This document shows, one piece after another, positions 6,125 to 7,206 of a stretch of 7,206 nucleotides of DNA. The position numbers and the translations under genes were made by a program. Under the pieces are notes generated by a model. That model worked only from the letters and a program-made list of their open reading frames with translations. It did not search any database and was not told where the DNA came from. The DNA lies in NCBI GenBank assembly GCA_017428805.1, contig JAFRQC010000019.1, forward strand, positions 1-7,206. Direction: 5' to 3'. The DNA comes from Prevotella sp. Lineage in GTDB: Bacteria > Bacteroidota > Bacteroidia > Bacteroidales > Bacteroidaceae. Position 1 is the stretch's first letter; every line of letters starts with the position of its first letter.

Positions 6125-7206
6125 ATGTGTGGAATCGTAGCAATATTAAACGTTAAGGAGCAAACGCATACTCTGCGTGATAAAGCATTGAAGATGAGTC
6201 AGAAGATCCGTCATCGCGGACCTGACTGGAGTGGTATCTATTGTGGTGGCAGCGCCATCCTCGCCCACGAGCGACTAAGCATCGTGGATCCAGAATCGGG
6301 TGGCCAGCCCCTTTATTCGTCAGACTGCAAACAAGTCTTGGCGGTGAATGGTGAGATCTACAACCATCAGGAGATCCGTCGCCGCTTTGCCGGACAGTAC
6401 GAGTTTCAGACGGGCTCCGACTGTGAAGTTATCCTCGCCCTATATCGTGAGAAAGGCATCGACTTCCTCGAAGACCTCAGCGGTATCTTCGCCTTCGTAC
6501 TCTACGATGAGGAGCGCGACGAGTTCCTGATTGCCCGTGACCCCATCGGCGTGATACCTCTTTATATTGGATATGACAGCGATGGCACCGTCTATGTCGC
6601 CTCCGAACTGAAAGCCCTCGAAGGCCAGTGTGAGCGCTATGAGCCTTTCCTGCCCGGACACTATTATTGGAGTGTTGACCCAGGAATGAAGTGGTACTAT
6701 CGTCGCAACTGGATGCAGTACGACGCCGTGAAGGACAATCCCGCCAGTGTCGAGGCCATCCACGATGCGCTGGAGGCTGCCGTCAAGCGCCAGCTGATGA
6801 GCGATGTGCCCTACGGTGTGCTGCTTTCTGGCGGTCTCGACTCATCCGTCATCTCTGCTATTGCCGAGAAATACTCTGAGATGCGTATCGAGGACGATTC
6901 GAAGACCAAAGCCTACTGGCCCCGTCTGCACTCGTTTGCTGTGGGATTGAAGGGCGCCCCCGACCTGGCGAAGGCCAAACTCGTGGCAGACCATATCGGC
7001 ACCGTCCACCACGAGATCAACTACACCATCCAGGAGGGCCTTGATGCCATCCGCGACGTCATCTACTTCATCGAGACCTACGATGTCACCACCGTCCGTG
7101 CCTCTACGCCGATGTACCTGCTGGCCCGTGTCATCAAGTCGATGGGCATCAAGATGGTGCTCTCCGGCGAGGGTGCCGATGAGATCTTCGGCGGTTACCT
7201 CTACTT
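6125..7206 (+). CDS. asnB: asparagine synthase (glutamine-hydrolysing), 3'-truncated by window edge
   Basis: AsnB converts aspartate, ATP and glutamine to asparagine, AMP, PPi and glutamate in the cytoplasm. The ATG at 6125 is fixed by the catalytic Cys at residue 2 (MCGIVAIL), which becomes the N-terminal nucleophile after Met removal. The class II glutaminase domain shows RHRGPDWSG, HERLSIVD, VNGEIYNH, TGSDCEV and RDPIGVIPLY. The synthetase domain has the PP-loop LSGGLDSS (Ser at residue 235), then LHSFAVGL, VHHEINYT, ETYDVTTVRASTPMYL and LSGEGADEIFGGY at the window edge. About 360 of the ~555 residues expected for the E. coli AsnB type are present, and similarity to E. coli AsnB is high throughout. 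No stop occurs before the edge. It follows the fused synthase by 40 nt on the same strand, so read-through transcription is plausible. Nothing looks damaged. Confidence 0.97.
   Translation, partial: MCGIVAILNVKEQTHTLRDKALKMSQKIRHRGPDWSGIYCGGSAILAHERLSIVDPESGGQPLYSSDCKQVLAVNGEIYNHQEIRRRFAGQYEFQTGSDCEVILALYREKGIDFLEDLSGIFAFVLYDEERDEFLIARDPIGVIPLYIGYDSDGTVYVASELKALEGQCERYEPFLPGHYYWSVDPGMKWYYRRNWMQYDAVKDNPASVEAIHDALEAAVKRQLMSDVPYGVLLSGGLDSSVISAIAEKYSEMRIEDDSKTKAYWPRLHSFAVGLKGAPDLAKAKLVADHIGTVHHEINYTIQEGLDAIRDVIYFIETYDVTTVRASTPMYLLARVIKSMGIKMVLSGEGADEIFGGYLY

Overview
The window is about 7.2 kb of gene-dense, single-strand coding DNA, most likely from a Bacteroidota bacterium, and probably a Prevotella-like member of Bacteroidales. 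Three things suggest this. There are no Shine-Dalgarno sequences before the starts. The carbamoyl-phosphate synthase is of the CAD/CPS1-like type that I associate with Bacteroides and Prevotella. There are also several dispersed-type repeats: a C/G-rich palindromic element read as PTPNPSPREG...LLSGGAGGG, a TCGTAAA tandem array, and TCTGA-type tandems. The taxonomic call is inference, since no rRNA or other marker is present.

Layout, all on the + strand: the 3' nine tenths of pyrG (CTP synthase, open at the left edge); a 19-nt gap containing a short repeat; a long, divergent PurF-like amidophosphoribosyltransferase (1458-3197); a 7-nt gap; a 959-residue fused carbamoyl-phosphate synthase (3205-6084); a 40-nt gap filled by a 7-nt tandem repeat; and asnB (6125 to the right edge, open). 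No stretch over 300 bases lacks a gene. No RNA gene, CRISPR array or transposase is visible. I cannot support any promoter or intrinsic terminator.

All four genes encode glutamine-dependent amidotransferases: CTP synthesis, the first step of purine synthesis (or a paralogue of it), carbamoyl phosphate for pyrimidines and arginine, and asparagine. Tight spacing and shared orientation suggest one nitrogen-assimilation transcription unit.

The unusual part is the carbamoyl-phosphate synthase. The small subunit (CarA) is joined in frame to the large subunit (CarB) by a ~101-bp palindromic, MITE-like element that has taken the place of the carA stop and carB start. The CarB part stops exactly at its internal midpoint, after the bicarbonate-phosphorylating half and oligomerisation region, and lacks the carbamate-phosphorylating half and the allosteric domain. 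A tandem repeat begins two bases after the stop. A third repeat type lies inside the CarA interdomain region and nearly matches a sequence at the pyrG/purF junction. So repeats sit at almost every joint of this cluster. Whether this is a working minimal, CAD-like one-polypeptide synthase, half of a split CarB system, a decaying gene or an assembly error cannot be decided from the window alone.
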